Source: JAJPKK01 sp963824905
GTDB taxonomy: Bacteria > Pseudomonadota > Alphaproteobacteria > Rhizobiales > Xanthobacteraceae
Direction: 5' to 3'
NCBI GenBank assembly: GCA_963824905.1
Contig: CAWGRH010000020.1
Span: 1 to 64,000 of the forward strand
DNA: 64,000 bases
Shown here in pieces: positions 62,644-64,000 of this stretch (position 1 is its first letter; each line of letters begins with the position of its first letter). Under the pieces are notes generated by a model. That model worked only from the letters and a program-made list of their open reading frames with translations. It did no database searches and was not told where the DNA came from. The translations under genes were made by a program, and so were the position numbers.

Positions 62644-63111
62644 ATGAACACTAGAACATACACGATGACCTTTGCCGGCGCTCTGTTGACAGCTTTGGCG
62701 GGTCTGTCCGTCGCGGTAGAGTCGAAGGAGTACCTCAAGGGAGACCGGCCTCAGCAGCGCGGTTATTCGGAGGCGGTGATCACCGAAGGCGGCAAAATTG
62801 TCTGGCTTGCGGGACAGACCGCAACGATGGACGACAACGGCAAATCGCTGGCAAGCGACTTCGAGGGGCAGGTGCGGCAGCTCTTCAAAAACCTGGATCG
62901 CACTCTGCAAAAGGCGGGTGGCAAGCTCGGTGACCTGGTGCAGATGACCGTGTTCATCACGGACGTGCGTTACGGCGATCGCCTGACGCAAATTCGCAGA
63001 GAGGTCTTCGGCGACAATTTCCCCGGCAGCGCCCTGATCACCATCACTGCGCTCGCGGTCCCTGACGCCAAGATCGAGATCCAGGGATACGCCGTGATCG
63101 GCGGCAAGTGA
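62644..63111 (+). CDS. Exported RidA-like (YjgF/YER057c/UK114) protein
   Basis: A 155-residue RidA-family protein. The start ATG 62644 follows GAAGGAGGAGAGG and yields MNTRTYTMTFAGALLTALAG, a probable signal peptide that normal cytosolic RidA proteins lack. The RidA domain includes RGYSEAVITEGGKIVWLAGQ, FEGQVRQLFKNLDRTLQKAG, LVQMTVFITDVRYGDRLTQI and ITALAVPDAKIEIQGYAVIG. The Arg that binds imine or ketoacid groups in true RidA is not present at the usual place; here TALAVPDAKIEIQ replaces VaxLPxxxxVEIE. A periplasmic role with the nearby exported proteins is possible. Confidence 0.85.
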   Translation: MNTRTYTMTFAGALLTALAGLSVAVESKEYLKGDRPQQRGYSEAVITEGGKIVWLAGQTATMDDNGKSLASDFEGQVRQLFKNLDRTLQKAGGKLGDLVQMTVFITDVRYGDRLTQIRREVFGDNFPGSALITITALAVPDAKIEIQGYAVIGGK

Positions 63112-63696
63112 GGTAAAACGCGCCGGCGGGAGCAAGGCTGTCCCGCGCCAAGCCATTCGCTGGGTGGTGCATCTCCTTTTGGTGAACCGGCGCTATTGCC
63201 TCCACTTCGGAGCCTTTGACTTGGCCTCGCTTCGGCGGCAATCGCATCGTCATCATAGAGCCAAGCGTGGCGGCCGCCGACCAAAGTCGACTGGCGGAGC
63301 GTTGAGTTAGGACGCGAGCGCCGGATAGCGTCTAGCTCGGCAGCCGCGCCAGCGCTCGACGAACCTGGGCTGCCTGCCATCGGCCGGTGCCGGGTGCGGT
63401 CGGAATGCCCCGGTCGACTTCCCACGGTGCACGCGAAGGACCCGATCCGCGTGGGGAGCGGACCGGGTTTTGGTTTTGACCGGCGAGGTGAGCGCGATTA
63501 CGAACGCAACACAAAGCGAATCGCGCTTACACGAATCATTTCACATAAAGATTTCGGACTTGATAACGATGTAGGTCGCGGCCGGCCGCGGATCCGCTTT
63601 CGGGCGTGAAGCCCCCGCGGCGGCCACTGGGTGACTCGGGCGGTTGCGAACCGGACACAGTCTGGTCGGTCCATCCTGGAATGGCACGTCAGAACA
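63112..63696. other. Gap with no recognisable gene
   Basis: About 585 bases. Frames are short and lack motifs. An AT-richer stretch near 63490-63570 stands out. Possibly old intergenic or decayed DNA between the RidA-like gene and the convergent aminotransferase. Confidence 0.45.
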
Positions 63697-64000
63697 TCAC
63701 GCCGAATCGCCCCCGTCCCCTGAAGCTGTGTTATGCAGCCTTGCCTGCCGCTGCAGCCAGCGCTGCACGCGCGTGTCCTCGCAGACGGTCACATTGAACC
63801 GCATCCATGGTGAGCGCTCGAGATGCGGACGAAAGACCGCGCCCGGCGCGAGCATGATGCCGTCGCGTTGCGCAGCTTCCGCCAGCATGAGCGAGTCCTC
63901 GACATGCGGGAATCGCGCCCAGACGAACATGCCGTCCGTCGGCTCCACGAACAGCTCCAGCCCCATGCGTTCGAAGGCGCGCACGACATTGAGGCGCGCT
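63697..64000 (-). CDS. PLP-dependent aminotransferase, C-terminal part (runs off right edge)
   Basis: The minus-strand frame is open from the window edge to 63697. It reads ARLNVVRAFERMGLELFVEP, TDGMFVWARFPHVEDSLMLA, GIMLAPGAVFRPHLERSPWM and RFNVTVCEDTRVQRWLQRQA. This is the C-terminal domain of a fold-type I aminotransferase, most like the MocR/PdxR (GntR-aminotransferase) or AspC-like groups: Gly-Met-Phe substrate loop and RFNV with the conserved Arg. The PLP lysine and any GntR domain lie outside the window. Confidence 0.8.
   Translation of the reverse strand, partial: ARLNVVRAFERMGLELFVEPTDGMFVWARFPHVEDSLMLAEAAQRDGIMLAPGAVFRPHLERSPWMRFNVTVCEDTRVQRWLQRQARLHNTASGDGGDSA

Overview
The window reads as a high-GC alphaproteobacterial chromosome, most like Bradyrhizobium/Afipia/Rhodopseudomonas relatives (Nitrobacteraceae). 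The clues are rhizobial-type IS66, IS21, IS110, IS1380, IS256 and IS5 sequences, two DUF3551 proteins, several small proteins typical of Bradyrhizobium, and hairpin intergenic repeats of the kind common in this group. No tRNA, rRNA or CRISPR array was recognised.

Positions 1-27000 are an insertion-rich scar. An IS66 element on the minus strand (tnpA-tnpB-tnpC, running off the left edge) has been hit three times: by a group II intron and a 426-bp recombinase-derived mini-element in tnpB, and by a complete IS21 element in tnpA. Removing each insertion restores the reading frame. After that come remnants of a second IS21, IS110, IS1380, IS5 and IS256 elements and of tyrosine and serine recombinases, with one intact IS256 transposase. 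Between them sit some cargo genes: two paralogous secreted beta-helix proteins (one frameshifted), a cupin protein, the tail of a family 2 glycosyltransferase, a frameshifted proline-rich secreted protein, a ModE-like regulator and small hypothetical genes.

Positions 27000-50500 are a catabolic and transport region. Three solute-binding proteins from three transporter superfamilies (ABC, TRAP, TctC) lie in tandem without permeases, followed by small secreted proteins. Then comes a plus-strand run: hydantoinase A and B, a cyanuric acid hydrolase/barbiturase-type ring-opening amidohydrolase, an ABC binding protein, a permease and an amidase-signature enzyme. Opposite it lie a molybdenum hydroxylase large subunit and an NmrA-type reductase. 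A second ABC system (ATPase, two permeases, THI5-like binding protein), another ATPase and an MFS transporter follow. The simplest inference is uptake, hydroxylation, ring opening and amide hydrolysis of an N-heterocycle (pyrimidine-, triazine- or hydantoin-like).

Positions 50800-63100 hold an unusual set of exported proteins of unknown function: an exported esterase, two DUF6644-like membrane proteins, a DUF6152-like protein, six divergent paralogs sharing a G-x-P-[DN]-x-x-G-[IV]-W N-terminal motif and a W/Y-[ED]-G-[DN]-T-L-V-[VI]-D core, a cytochrome c'-like protein, a TctC receptor and an exported RidA-like protein. The window ends in the C-terminal part of an aminotransferase.

Several otherwise normal genes carry single-base frameshifts, nearly all +1 and most in short base runs. 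Base-calling error and recent decay are both possible; each case is flagged.
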